The notes beneath the pieces were generated by a model. The model was not told the origin of the DNA. It searched no databases and worked only from the letters and a program-made list of their open reading frames with translations. A stretch of 12,413 nt of DNA, from positions 1-12,413 of the forward strand of contig JBHGBB010000119.1 in NCBI GenBank assembly GCA_041946755.1. Reading direction: 5' to 3'. Both the position numbers and the translations under genes were made by a program. Below are positions 6,870 to 12,413 of this stretch, piece after piece. Numbering within the stretch: position 1 is the first letter of the stretch; every line of letters starts with the position of its first letter. This stretch comes from JBHGBB01 sp041946755 (lineage in GTDB: Bacteria > UBP4 > UBA4092 > JAOAEQ01).

Positions 6870-7940
6870 ATGCAGATTCGATTTAATGATCAAGATTGGG
6901 AGCGAATAACTCAAGACTGGACCGGATTTTGGCATCAAGATTTAGATCAGCCGATGGTTTGGATACAGATTTGGGATCCATCGAAAGAGCCGATTCCGGG
7001 TAGGAAGTCGTTCATGGCCCAATATCCTTTACAACTATCCCCCGAAGAAATCATCGAATTGGAAACGAGGCATTTAGAGGGTTTTGATTTTATCGGCGAT
7101 GCGTTTCCGAAATTATTCGTTAATTTCGGTGCTGGGAGCGCCGCGGCTTATTTCGGAGCTATTCCCAAAGTCGAGCCAACAACGGTTTGGTTCGATCCGA
7201 TGAATTTTGACCTGCAGTATATAAAACTGGCTATCAACCGGACCGGTGAATGGTATCAGCGTATTCATGCGATTCTTGATGCTGCACTCGCTCGATGGCA
7301 GGATAAAGTACAGGTGAGTAATACCGATATCGGGGGCAATTTGGATATCCTCGCCTCGTTACGGGGAACTGAGCAATTATTAATCGATTGTTATGAGCAA
7401 CCGGAATGGGTAGCCGGTTTATGTAAGCAGATTACAACTTATTGGTTGCAGATATATCAGGAGGAAGCGGATAAAATCTTAAAAGTATGCCGCGGTACTT
7501 CTCCTTGGGCTCCGGTATTTTCGCAAGGATATACCTACATGCTGCAGAGCGATTTCAGTTATATGATATCGCCGCAAATGTTCGAGCGGTTTGTAATGCC
7601 GGATTTATGTACCTGCTGCGATTTTCTCGATGATCCTTTCTATCACCTTGATGGTAAAGGGCAGTTAAACCATCTCGATATGTTATGCTCAATCAAGAAA
7701 TTAAAAGGTATCCAATGGGGTCCGGGTGCAGGTCAGCCTGAAGCGGAGGAATGGCCGGAAGTAATCCATAAAATCCGGGCTGCAGATAAATTATGTTGGG
7801 TCGTAGTTTCTCCGGAAGGAGCTTTACGGATAAAAAACGAGTTCGGCGGGAAAGGATTTATCTTTTCGATCTATTCGGAAACCAGAACCCTGACCCTTAA
7901 TGAAGCGAATGAGTTATATCGAGAATTAATCCGTTCTTAA
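6870..7940 (+). CDS. URO-D-superfamily protein (uroporphyrinogen decarboxylase/corrinoid methyltransferase-like)
   Basis: The 356-residue protein fits the uroporphyrinogen decarboxylase-like TIM-barrel superfamily, which includes heme-pathway HemE and methyltransferases acting with corrinoid proteins. It begins with the W-rich segment DWTGFWHQDLDQPMVWIQIW (16-35, seen in an uncharacterised subgroup), and carries GFDFIGDAFP (71-80), TDIGGNLDILASLRG (152-166), FYHLDGKGQLNHLDML (257-272), GIQWGPGAGQP (280-290) and a C-terminal SETRTLTLNEANEL. It lacks the N-terminal substrate motifs of HemE, so it is not expected to make coproporphyrinogen. The HxC zinc motif of MtaA/MtbA methyltransferases is also missing: His259 is followed by Leu-Asp. 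No corrinoid protein gene is adjacent. The AGGGAG site lies an unusually long 13 nt before the ATG. Confidence 0.8.
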   Translation: MQIRFNDQDWERITQDWTGFWHQDLDQPMVWIQIWDPSKEPIPGRKSFMAQYPLQLSPEEIIELETRHLEGFDFIGDAFPKLFVNFGAGSAAAYFGAIPKVEPTTVWFDPMNFDLQYIKLAINRTGEWYQRIHAILDAALARWQDKVQVSNTDIGGNLDILASLRGTEQLLIDCYEQPEWVAGLCKQITTYWLQIYQEEADKILKVCRGTSPWAPVFSQGYTYMLQSDFSYMISPQMFERFVMPDLCTCCDFLDDPFYHLDGKGQLNHLDMLCSIKKLKGIQWGPGAGQPEAEEWPEVIHKIRAADKLCWVVVSPEGALRIKNEFGGKGFIFSIYSETRTLTLNEANELYRELIRS

Positions 7941-7941
7941 T

Positions 7942-8637
7942 TTATTTCTTGAAGATTATCTTAGGATTCAGAATTAGCGCTGCCGGGATAAAAAGGTAGA
8001 TTTCATAGATCGGTTTGGCAAATAGCGCTTGAGTAAACCGGACAAACAATGCCAATTCCTTTTTATCCAGTTCGGTAAAGGGGTAGGCGAGATCAGCTAA
8101 CTCCGAAATCTTTTTTCTCTTAAAGTTTCTTTCGCACCAGCCGACGATATTATAACTACTTTTTTCCGGGGAGCTATAATATTCCCCTTCCTTAACATCA
8201 ATCATTGGTAGGCCATGGAGCCGGCAGGTCATCGGCCGAAATTGATATGTCAGACATTGGTTCTGGTCATTTAGCAGCGGGCAGCGGAGTTCAGCAAATG
8301 TATCGCAGAGAGTATCAACATCTTCATCCGATAGTTCAGTCAAATAATAAGGCGGGATCAGGTTCGGCTGCAGTTTCTTGATTTGGGCGATAATCTTTTC
8401 TGCTTGCCGGGTAACTTTTTGTCGTACTGGTTTCGGTAATCGGTTAAATCCTTGTAGAAGATAATAGGCATCTAAGAGCGAAATATCGAATAATCCTAGA
8501 CAGCAATCGTAACATCCTTTTCCACAAACCACATCTTGCGGATACCTTGTTTGAACACTAGTAAACCAATGGTCTACTTCAGATAACAGTTTTCCATATT
8601 CTGATAAGATTTGGCTAATAGAAGAATTAGGTCGCAA
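7942..8637 (-). CDS. YkgJ-family cysteine cluster protein
   Basis: The 231-residue protein has the cysteine pattern of the YkgJ/CxxCxxCC family, proposed to bind zinc or iron: CGKGCYDCC (38-46; Cys38, 42, 45, 46), CPLL (119-122), Cys128 in NQCLTYQFRPMTCRLHGLP (126-144, including Cys138) and WC at 167-168, giving eight cysteines. Biological role is not established. The only usable start is TTG at 8637: the frame is closed by a TAA at 8655-8653 on this strand, and no ATG or GTG lies between that stop and the cluster. No Shine-Dalgarno sequence is seen. The C-terminal tail (about 205-231) is hydrophobic and basic. Its stop lies 1 nt from the stop of the convergent URO-D-like gene, leaving no room for a terminator for either. 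Confidence 0.84.
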   Translation of the reverse strand: MRPNSSISQILSEYGKLLSEVDHWFTSVQTRYPQDVVCGKGCYDCCLGLFDISLLDAYYLLQGFNRLPKPVRQKVTRQAEKIIAQIKKLQPNLIPPYYLTELSDEDVDTLCDTFAELRCPLLNDQNQCLTYQFRPMTCRLHGLPMIDVKEGEYYSSPEKSSYNIVGWCERNFKRKKISELADLAYPFTELDKKELALFVRFTQALFAKPIYEIYLFIPAALILNPKIIFKK

Positions 8638-8654
8638 GATAAGATTGACTGGTT

Positions 8655-8712
8655 AATGTCAAATATCAAAGCCCAAATGCCAAATAAATGTCAAATGACT
8701 TAATGTCAAATA
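8655..8712. repeat. Four short copies of an AATGTCAAATAA-like unit
   Basis: In the 102-nt gap between the transglycosylase and the cysteine-cluster gene, an 11-nt unit near AATGTCAAATA occurs at 8655-8665, 8676-8686 (with GCC for GTC), 8687-8697 and 8702-8712. The 14-mer TTAATGTCAAATAT is repeated exactly at 8653-8666 and 8700-8713. The last copy runs into the palindrome CAAATATTTG (8707-8716). Short AT-rich arrays of this look are common in intergenic DNA of many bacteria; function unknown. Confidence 0.7.
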
Positions 8713-8739
8713 TTTGGGTTTTTAAGCGTTGGATTTGTA

Positions 8740-9396
8740 TCAGATGGTTTGTTTCTGATATTCCTGATAGTATTTCCAGATATTCGTTACATAGCCGATG
8801 GTTTCTTTCCATCCGGTAAAATAGCCATACCGCGGCCGCGGTTTCTGCCATACTTGCTGATGCAGCGCTTTATATTCCGGGGTTAATTTCGGCATTACGG
8901 TCTGGATATCATCCCATTCATGGTCTTCCCGCGCTTCGAATTTCGCTAAATCCCGGGAATCAAATAGTCTACCCGCGCCGCAATTATAACTGGCTAACGC
9001 AAACATTTCCCGATGCGGTTCCGGAACATCGGGAAACATATCATATTGCATCCTGAGATATCGGATACCGCCGGCGATATTATCGCTCGGATTCAAGATA
9101 TTTTTCACTTTCATTTCTGCTGCGGTTTTCGGCATTAGCTGCATCAAGCCTCGGGCACCGCAATAGCTTTTCGCTTCCGGTTTAAAATCCGATTCCTGCT
9201 TAATCTGGGCGAGTATCATCCGCCAGTCGAATCCATAATGTTTGGCGTATTTCTTAATCAACCCATCATAGCGGGTAAAATGTTTCTGCGGCATTAAGAG
9301 GATAGATTGCTGTTGCGGCTGATTCTGCTGTTGTTCCGCCATGCAGAAAGATACTCCAATAATAATAGATAGAATAATAATATAATATTTTTTCAT
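8740..9396 (-). CDS. Lytic murein transglycosylase, MltF-like SLT domain
   Basis: Cleaves the beta-1,4 bond between N-acetylmuramic acid and N-acetylglucosamine in peptidoglycan, leaving a 1,6-anhydro end, in the periplasm. The 218-residue protein has a signal peptide (1-20, ending CMA), a Gln-rich linker (21-30) and one SLT domain: FDWRMILAQIKQES (56-69, catalytic Glu68), GARGLMQLMPKTA (80-92), NPSDNIAGGIRYL (102-114), ALASYNCGAGR (133-143) and a C-terminal Tyr-rich helix. It resembles the catalytic domain of MltF without the solute-binding domain that MltF carries. The ATG at 9396 has a good site (AGGGGAA, 6 nt away). It lies 46 nt after the DUF350 gene and probably shares its transcript. 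Confidence 0.92.
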   Translation of the reverse strand: MKKYYIIILSIIIGVSFCMAEQQQNQPQQQSILLMPQKHFTRYDGLIKKYAKHYGFDWRMILAQIKQESDFKPEAKSYCGARGLMQLMPKTAAEMKVKNILNPSDNIAGGIRYLRMQYDMFPDVPEPHREMFALASYNCGAGRLFDSRDLAKFEAREDHEWDDIQTVMPKLTPEYKALHQQVWQKPRPRYGYFTGWKETIGYVTNIWKYYQEYQKQTI

Positions 9397-9412
9397 GGTT
9401 TTCCCCTGGATG

Positions 9413-9435
9413 CTATCTACTTTCTACTAGCTACC
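9413..9435. repeat. Short CTA-rich imperfect tandem repeat
   Basis: CTATCTACTTTCTACTAG followed by CTACC is made of imperfect CTA(C)T-type units in the 46-nt gap between the DUF350 and transglycosylase genes, just before the transglycosylase ribosome site. Low complexity; too short to assign to a family. Confidence 0.4.
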
Positions 9436-9442
9436 AGCTTTT

Positions 9443-9679
9443 TTAGTTCAGTCCTAATCCAACAATCAATCCAACCAATAACCCGATCATAATAAACAGA
9501 CAACCGACTGCAATCCCAACGGCGATATTTCCTTTTTTCAGTTCTTCTTCAAAATTACAATTAGGCGTTATCTTATCGAAGAACCAATAGACGAACCACG
9601 AGCATACTACTCCCAGAATAATCCCGCCGATGGCATAAAGGATATTAAAGAGATACACTTGCAATGCCCCTTCCGTCAT
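9443..9679 (-). CDS. DUF350-family small membrane protein
   Basis: The 78-residue protein has two hydrophobic helices (about 9-34 and 51-75) joined by FDKITPNCNFEEELKKGN, then AVGIAVGCLFIMIG. A polar TP-x-N/EEL-x-KGN loop leading into a Gly-rich second helix is the mark of DUF350, a family of uncharacterised bacterial inner-membrane proteins. Two ATGs are possible: the GAGG site at 9688-9691 is 8 nt from the ATG at 9679 and only 2 nt from the one at 9685, so 9679 is preferred; the other adds just two residues. First gene of a likely leftward operon with the transglycosylase and cysteine-cluster genes. Function unknown. Confidence 0.8.
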   Translation of the reverse strand: MTEGALQVYLFNILYAIGGIILGVVCSWFVYWFFDKITPNCNFEEELKKGNIAVGIAVGCLFIMIGLLVGLIVGLGLN

Positions 9680-9739
9680 AATCATTACCTCACATTTTAA
9701 TTGATATTATTATTACATAATTCAAACATATTCACAAAT

Positions 9740-9768
9740 AATATACGAGGAATCCTGGATTATGTTTA
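9740..9768 (-). promoter_or_regulatory. Candidate promoter for the DUF350-transglycosylase operon
   Basis: On the minus strand TAAACA (9768-9763), a 17-nt spacer and TATATT (9745-9740) stand about 60 nt upstream of the DUF350 start. An alternative pair, TTGTGA (9737-9732) with AATAAT (9714-9709), also has a 17-nt spacer. The region is AT-rich, so either may be chance. The gap to the glycosidase gene (9680-9824) shows no clear terminator. Confidence 0.38.
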
Positions 9769-9824
9769 CCTGCCGTGCTTGATTACCTATTTAACGGATA
9801 GTTCTCTTTTTTATTTTCTATTGG

Positions 9825-11066
9825 TTATATAGTATACAATCGTCTCGTATGGTTTTGGATAATTTGCAGGGTATCAATATCGGTATTAAATACCGAATTT
9901 CTGCCTTGTGGCTCTGAAATAGGGTCTCCGAGGTATTGATCACCTGGTTGCCAAAGATAATCCGGGCGCGGAGTTCGACCGATACCGCCCCAAGTCCAGA
10001 AATTGGTGCCAACCAAACCTCCCCCGGCAACCGCGATTTGTTCGACCTTATTAAATACCGTTTGATAAAACCGATTCCGGGCAGTTACTGGCGAATCTGG
10101 AGAACAAGCACCATGGTCACGGTCAAATCCGAATTCTTCCAATACCATCGGTTTATTTAAGTATCGGGTTAACCGCAGCTGCTGGTCGATATATTTCACC
10201 GCTTCTTGTTGAGAATACTTGAGCGTTTCTTCCATCCGGTCTGGTTTCCACCAGCCCCAATTCCTTGGCCAGAGATGGATGGTAATATAATCGATATGTT
10301 TGCTACTATGCGCATGAATGAAACATTCCTCATTTTCTAAACACCCTTTCGTACCCTCACTACCGGTAGTAACCAGATGAAAGGAATCGAATGATTTGAT
10401 ATATGCGGCAGATTGGTCGATCCAATTATAGAAATCATTGAGTTTCTTCGGGTCTTGATTCCCATCCGGATGCGGTCTCGGTTCATTTGCCAATTCCCAA
10501 GCCATAATCGCTGGGTCTTCTTTATATACGACCCCGGTATAGCTATTCTTCCGATGCAAGATATCTTTAATAAACCGCTGATAATCCTGTTGTGCTCCCC
10601 GGTCCGAATAGAACGAGGCGGAATACCGCATAAAATCCCGGTAATCTGGTACCTGGTCAGGATGGACTAACGGCTGCTGATTTTGCCAGGCGACATATTG
10701 CGCCATACCGCCTGACCAATCCCAATAATTAGTTAAATAGATAACCGCATATATCCCGCGGAGTTGCATCTCTGCTAGCAGGAAATCCAATCCTTGCAAT
10801 AATGATTCATTATACTCCCCAGGTATTTTTTGGTTACCCGGTTTAATGGCGTGGGTTAACTCCGATTGTTCTACTGCACCCATAATCCGCAGATTATTTA
10901 TACCAATTGACTGCAATAAATCGAGTTCTTGCCGTAACCGGATTTTCCCCGATTCAGTTGCACCTAGATACATTCCATACCAGAGGTTGGCACCAACTAC
11001 ATAATAGGGTTTGCCATTAAGCGCAAACTGCTTTCCGTTGCCGATGATATAAGAAGATTTATTCAT
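9825..11066 (-). CDS. GH5-type glycoside hydrolase, endo-beta-mannanase-like
   Basis: Retaining glycosidase of clan GH-A, most like the GH5 mannan endo-1,4-beta-mannosidase group, which cuts beta-1,4-mannan or glucomannan. Across 413 residues: FALNGKPYYVVGANLWYG (14-31), GINNLRIMG (55-63), YLTNYWDWSGG (110-120), EDPAIMAWELANEPR (183-197, acid/base Glu195), IHLWPRNWGWW (263-273), PMVLEEFGFDRD (306-317, nucleophile Glu311) and GTNFWTWGG (353-361). Length suits a single catalytic barrel with no binding module. There is no signal peptide, and a TAA codon sits immediately before the ATG, so a longer secreted form is excluded unless there is a sequencing error. Exact substrate is inferred, not shown. 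It stands alone, 82 nt after the hypothetical gene, and lacks a clear Shine-Dalgarno sequence. Confidence 0.9.
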   Translation of the reverse strand: MNKSSYIIGNGKQFALNGKPYYVVGANLWYGMYLGATESGKIRLRQELDLLQSIGINNLRIMGAVEQSELTHAIKPGNQKIPGEYNESLLQGLDFLLAEMQLRGIYAVIYLTNYWDWSGGMAQYVAWQNQQPLVHPDQVPDYRDFMRYSASFYSDRGAQQDYQRFIKDILHRKNSYTGVVYKEDPAIMAWELANEPRPHPDGNQDPKKLNDFYNWIDQSAAYIKSFDSFHLVTTGSEGTKGCLENEECFIHAHSSKHIDYITIHLWPRNWGWWKPDRMEETLKYSQQEAVKYIDQQLRLTRYLNKPMVLEEFGFDRDHGACSPDSPVTARNRFYQTVFNKVEQIAVAGGGLVGTNFWTWGGIGRTPRPDYLWQPGDQYLGDPISEPQGRNSVFNTDIDTLQIIQNHTRRLYTI

Positions 11067-11097
11067 TTACCGCTAAATACAAATACAATATTATGCC

Positions 11098-11167
11098 GCT
11101 GATTTGTGCGGATTTATAGATTTTAATGGTTTTTCCAATCTGATTTTATCAGCGTTTATCTGCGGCT
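11098..11167. repeat. 10-bp-period intergenic repeat of the ATCTGCGTTT type
   Basis: Three consecutive 10-bp units, ATCTGATTTT, ATCAGCGTTT and ATCTGCGGCT, fill 11138-11167, and a looser GATTT-containing pattern in the same 10-bp phase (GATTTGTGCG, GATTTATAGA) extends back to about 11098. CTGAT-TTT-ATCAG (11140-11152) also forms a small palindrome. Strings of this kind are seen dispersed between genes in many bacteria. This copy includes the stop codon and last residues of the gene at 11149-11661. Confidence 0.6.
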
Positions 11168-11661
11168 AAATTGCTTTGGGTGTTATTGAGCCAGTCTCCG
11201 GCATCAGGCCATCTTTGAGGCCATTCTCGAATTTTCTTGAAAGTAGACGAATAAACCTTTTCGTCTGTTCGAATTATACTTTCACATATAAATTTACATT
11301 TATTCATTTTCTTGGTTTTATATGGTTTTCCTTGATAGAAAAATTCTTCAGTACGGGAAAACTTTCGTTTACTCCAAGAAATTATAGAAAACTCAAGCAT
11401 AATTGTAAGTTCTGCTTGAAAAATTAAATTCAGATCAATATGGTTTGTTATACAATCCGTGTTCATCCATGACGTTAAAGACTTTACTACTGAAAGCTGC
11501 CGGATCGGTTCATGATTGAAAAAGCATTTTCCAGAACGAACATCTATTTTTATTTCCCCATTTCCTAGTGACAGTAAGGTATTGTAATCAAAGAAAATGT
11601 CAGTTCCACAAAACTTATGACATAAAGTATCAGCCATATGTTGCAGTCGTTTTCTTTTCAT
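11149..11661 (-). CDS. Hypothetical protein, GC-poor orphan gene
   Basis: I do not recognise this 170-residue protein. It is basic, has no signal peptide or membrane helix, and has scattered cysteines (for example in LCHKFCG and MNKCKFICES) without a clear metal pattern. The C-terminus carries a Trp/Pro-rich stretch, REWPQRWPDAGDW. The ATG at 11661 is preceded by AGGAAA at good spacing, which favours it over a GTG at 11697. By count, 11221-11640 is about 31% GC, against about 46% in part of the neighbouring glycosidase gene, which suggests transfer or weak coding constraint. The last residues (AADKR) are encoded by the 10-bp-period repeat, so the original C-terminus may have been altered. Confidence 0.6.
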   Translation of the reverse strand: MKRKRLQHMADTLCHKFCGTDIFFDYNTLLSLGNGEIKIDVRSGKCFFNHEPIRQLSVVKSLTSWMNTDCITNHIDLNLIFQAELTIMLEFSIISWSKRKFSRTEEFFYQGKPYKTKKMNKCKFICESIIRTDEKVYSSTFKKIREWPQRWPDAGDWLNNTQSNLAADKR

Positions 11662-11675
11662 TATATTTCCTATAG

Positions 11676-11690
11676 GCTTTTTGTAAAAGC
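11676..11690. other. Small hairpin between the TPR-like gene and the GC-poor gene
   Basis: GCTTTT (11676-11681), TGT, AAAAGC (11685-11690) is a perfect 6-bp stem with a 3-nt loop, 20 nt downstream of the TPR-like gene stop. It is AT-rich and lacks a following U-run on the minus strand, so it is at best a weak terminator or pause site. Confidence 0.3.
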
Positions 11691-11709
11691 AAACCACTGT
11701 ATTTCTAGA

Positions 11710-12413
11710 TTATTTACTCAACCGCGCCACAGCTTTTTCTGCATCAGGAAAAAAATCGCTGGTTGGAAAATAATCCAGGAGCCGCTGATATGCTTCAATC
11801 GCTTTCTTCCGGTATTCGAAACTATCCTCCATCTTCTCATAAGCTACTCCGGTATAATATTGGGCTTTATCGGAAACCGGGCTATCGGGGAACACCTGCA
11901 AGCTGCGGGCGAATAGTTTAATCGCTTCTTTTAATTTCGCTTGGTCGGTTTTATCTATCGATTTGTTAGATTTAACTTCATCGAATAATGCTTTCCCCCG
12001 CTGATATGTTTTCAGCCATGCTTTCGATTCCGGTTTTTCTGCCGGGCCGGATAACTGGAAATAATAGAGTTTCGGATGCAGCGATTGGCCGTTACTATTT
12101 TTGGCAAAAAGCTGCAGAATCTGTTCTCCTTGCCGGAGTTTGCTGGTTTCGATGGTTAATATCCCATCCTTATCGGAAAATTTATACGATGCTGGTTCGC
12201 CATTAAACATCACCTGAATCGATTGTTTATCAATATTATATCCACCCAATCCATCGGTCAGTTGGAATCGGATTCGGGTATTTTCTGATGGTAGTTTCTG
12301 TCCCGGTTTTGGTTCGATCAATTGCGCGGATGGCATCCCGGCACTGAAATATTCGACTAATGCATCGAAATATGCTTCCGCCTCTTTCCGGTTATATGCG
12401 GTTTCCGTGGACT
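11710..12413 (-). CDS. Ig-like plus TPR-like protein, 5' end outside the window
   Basis: The frame is open through the right edge, so 233 residues of a longer protein are visible; the internal ATG at 12336 is not the true start. Visible order: a helical end AYNRKEAEAYFDALVEYF, a beta-rich Ig-like segment (about 28-120) starting LIEPKPGQKLP, then a helical region (about 130-233) with tetratricopeptide-like repeats: EAIKLFARSLQVFPDSPVSD, then AIEAYQRLLDYFPTSDFFPD. The A--x-Y/F-Q-L-x-FP-S pattern is that of BamD/YbgF-type repeats in envelope proteins. Function is not clear; scaffolding or protein contact in the envelope is a guess. Stop lies 49 nt before the GC-poor gene. Confidence 0.75.
   Translation of the reverse strand, partial: STETAYNRKEAEAYFDALVEYFSAGMPSAQLIEPKPGQKLPSENTRIRFQLTDGLGGYNIDKQSIQVMFNGEPASYKFSDKDGILTIETSKLRQGEQILQLFAKNSNGQSLHPKLYYFQLSGPAEKPESKAWLKTYQRGKALFDEVKSNKSIDKTDQAKLKEAIKLFARSLQVFPDSPVSDKAQYYTGVAYEKMEDSFEYRKKAIEAYQRLLDYFPTSDFFPDAEKAVARLSK

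Noticed and set aside
8637..8665. Perfect TTGACA as a promoter -35 for the cysteine-cluster gene
   Set aside because: It is part of a repeat unit and has no acceptable -10 at 16-18 nt before the TTG start.
8666..8851. 61-codon minus-strand frame overlapping the transglycosylase 3' end
   Set aside because: It is out of frame with the SLT domain gene, and its tail is translated from the AATGTCAAAT repeat array.
11655..11682. TTTACA-16-TATAAT promoter-like pair on the minus strand before the GC-poor gene
   Set aside because: The -10 box overlaps the ATG at 11661, so transcription would start inside the gene; AT-rich DNA makes such matches likely by chance.
1..12413. CRISPR array, tRNA/rRNA genes, transposase or phage genes, defence or biosynthetic cluster
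   Set aside because: No evenly spaced repeats of 23-50 nt, no rRNA-like or tRNA-like stretch that I could recognise, and no mobile-element or known defence protein among the genes; the window reads as mostly housekeeping and envelope functions.

Overview
The window is chromosomal DNA from a bacterium, probably an uncultured, Gram-negative-type lineage of moderate GC. Two local counts gave about 46% GC in the glycosidase gene and about 31% in one outlier gene. A DUF374-type acyltransferase, periplasm-directed lytic transglycosylase and amidase, and a membrane-anchored alkaline-phosphatase-fold enzyme all suit a diderm envelope. I cannot name the phylum. There are no rRNA or tRNA genes, CRISPR arrays, transposases or phage genes. 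Some starts have a strong Shine-Dalgarno sequence (amidase, DUF6868 protein, transglycosylase, DUF350 protein, the GC-poor hypothetical). Others have none (dxr, MFS transporter, AlkP-like gene).

Layout. (1) 42-3201, minus strand: dxr (isoprenoid precursor synthesis), then a DUF374 lysophospholipid acyltransferase 4 nt downstream, then a five-helix membrane protein with an N-terminal alkaline-phosphatase-fold segment that stops early. (2) 3202-3362: divergent intergenic region with a GAA-loop hairpin just before the amidase ribosome site. (3) 3363-7940, plus strand: N-acetylmuramoyl-L-alanine amidase, RMD1/DUF155 protein, MFS transporter, DUF6868 small membrane protein (with its own good sigma70-type promoter) and a URO-D-superfamily protein. 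(4) 7942-9679, minus strand, read from the right: DUF350 membrane protein, MltF-like lytic transglycosylase, YkgJ-type cysteine-cluster protein; the last ends 1 nt from the convergent URO-D-like gene. (5) 9825-11066, minus: GH5-type endo-mannanase-like glycosidase without a signal peptide. (6) 11149-11661, minus: GC-poor gene of unknown function whose 3' end runs into a 10-bp-period repeat. (7) 11710-12413, minus: 3' part of a gene for an Ig-like plus TPR-like protein, open through the right edge.

Taken together the content is mostly envelope and housekeeping: peptidoglycan cleavage (amidase, transglycosylase), lipid acylation, isoprenoid supply and transport, with several poorly characterised families between them. 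No defence, toxin or biosynthetic cluster is visible. The most unusual items are the GC-poor orphan gene, the short intergenic repeat arrays between the minus-strand genes, the truncated AlkP-like protein, and the URO-D-like protein without the HxC metal motif.
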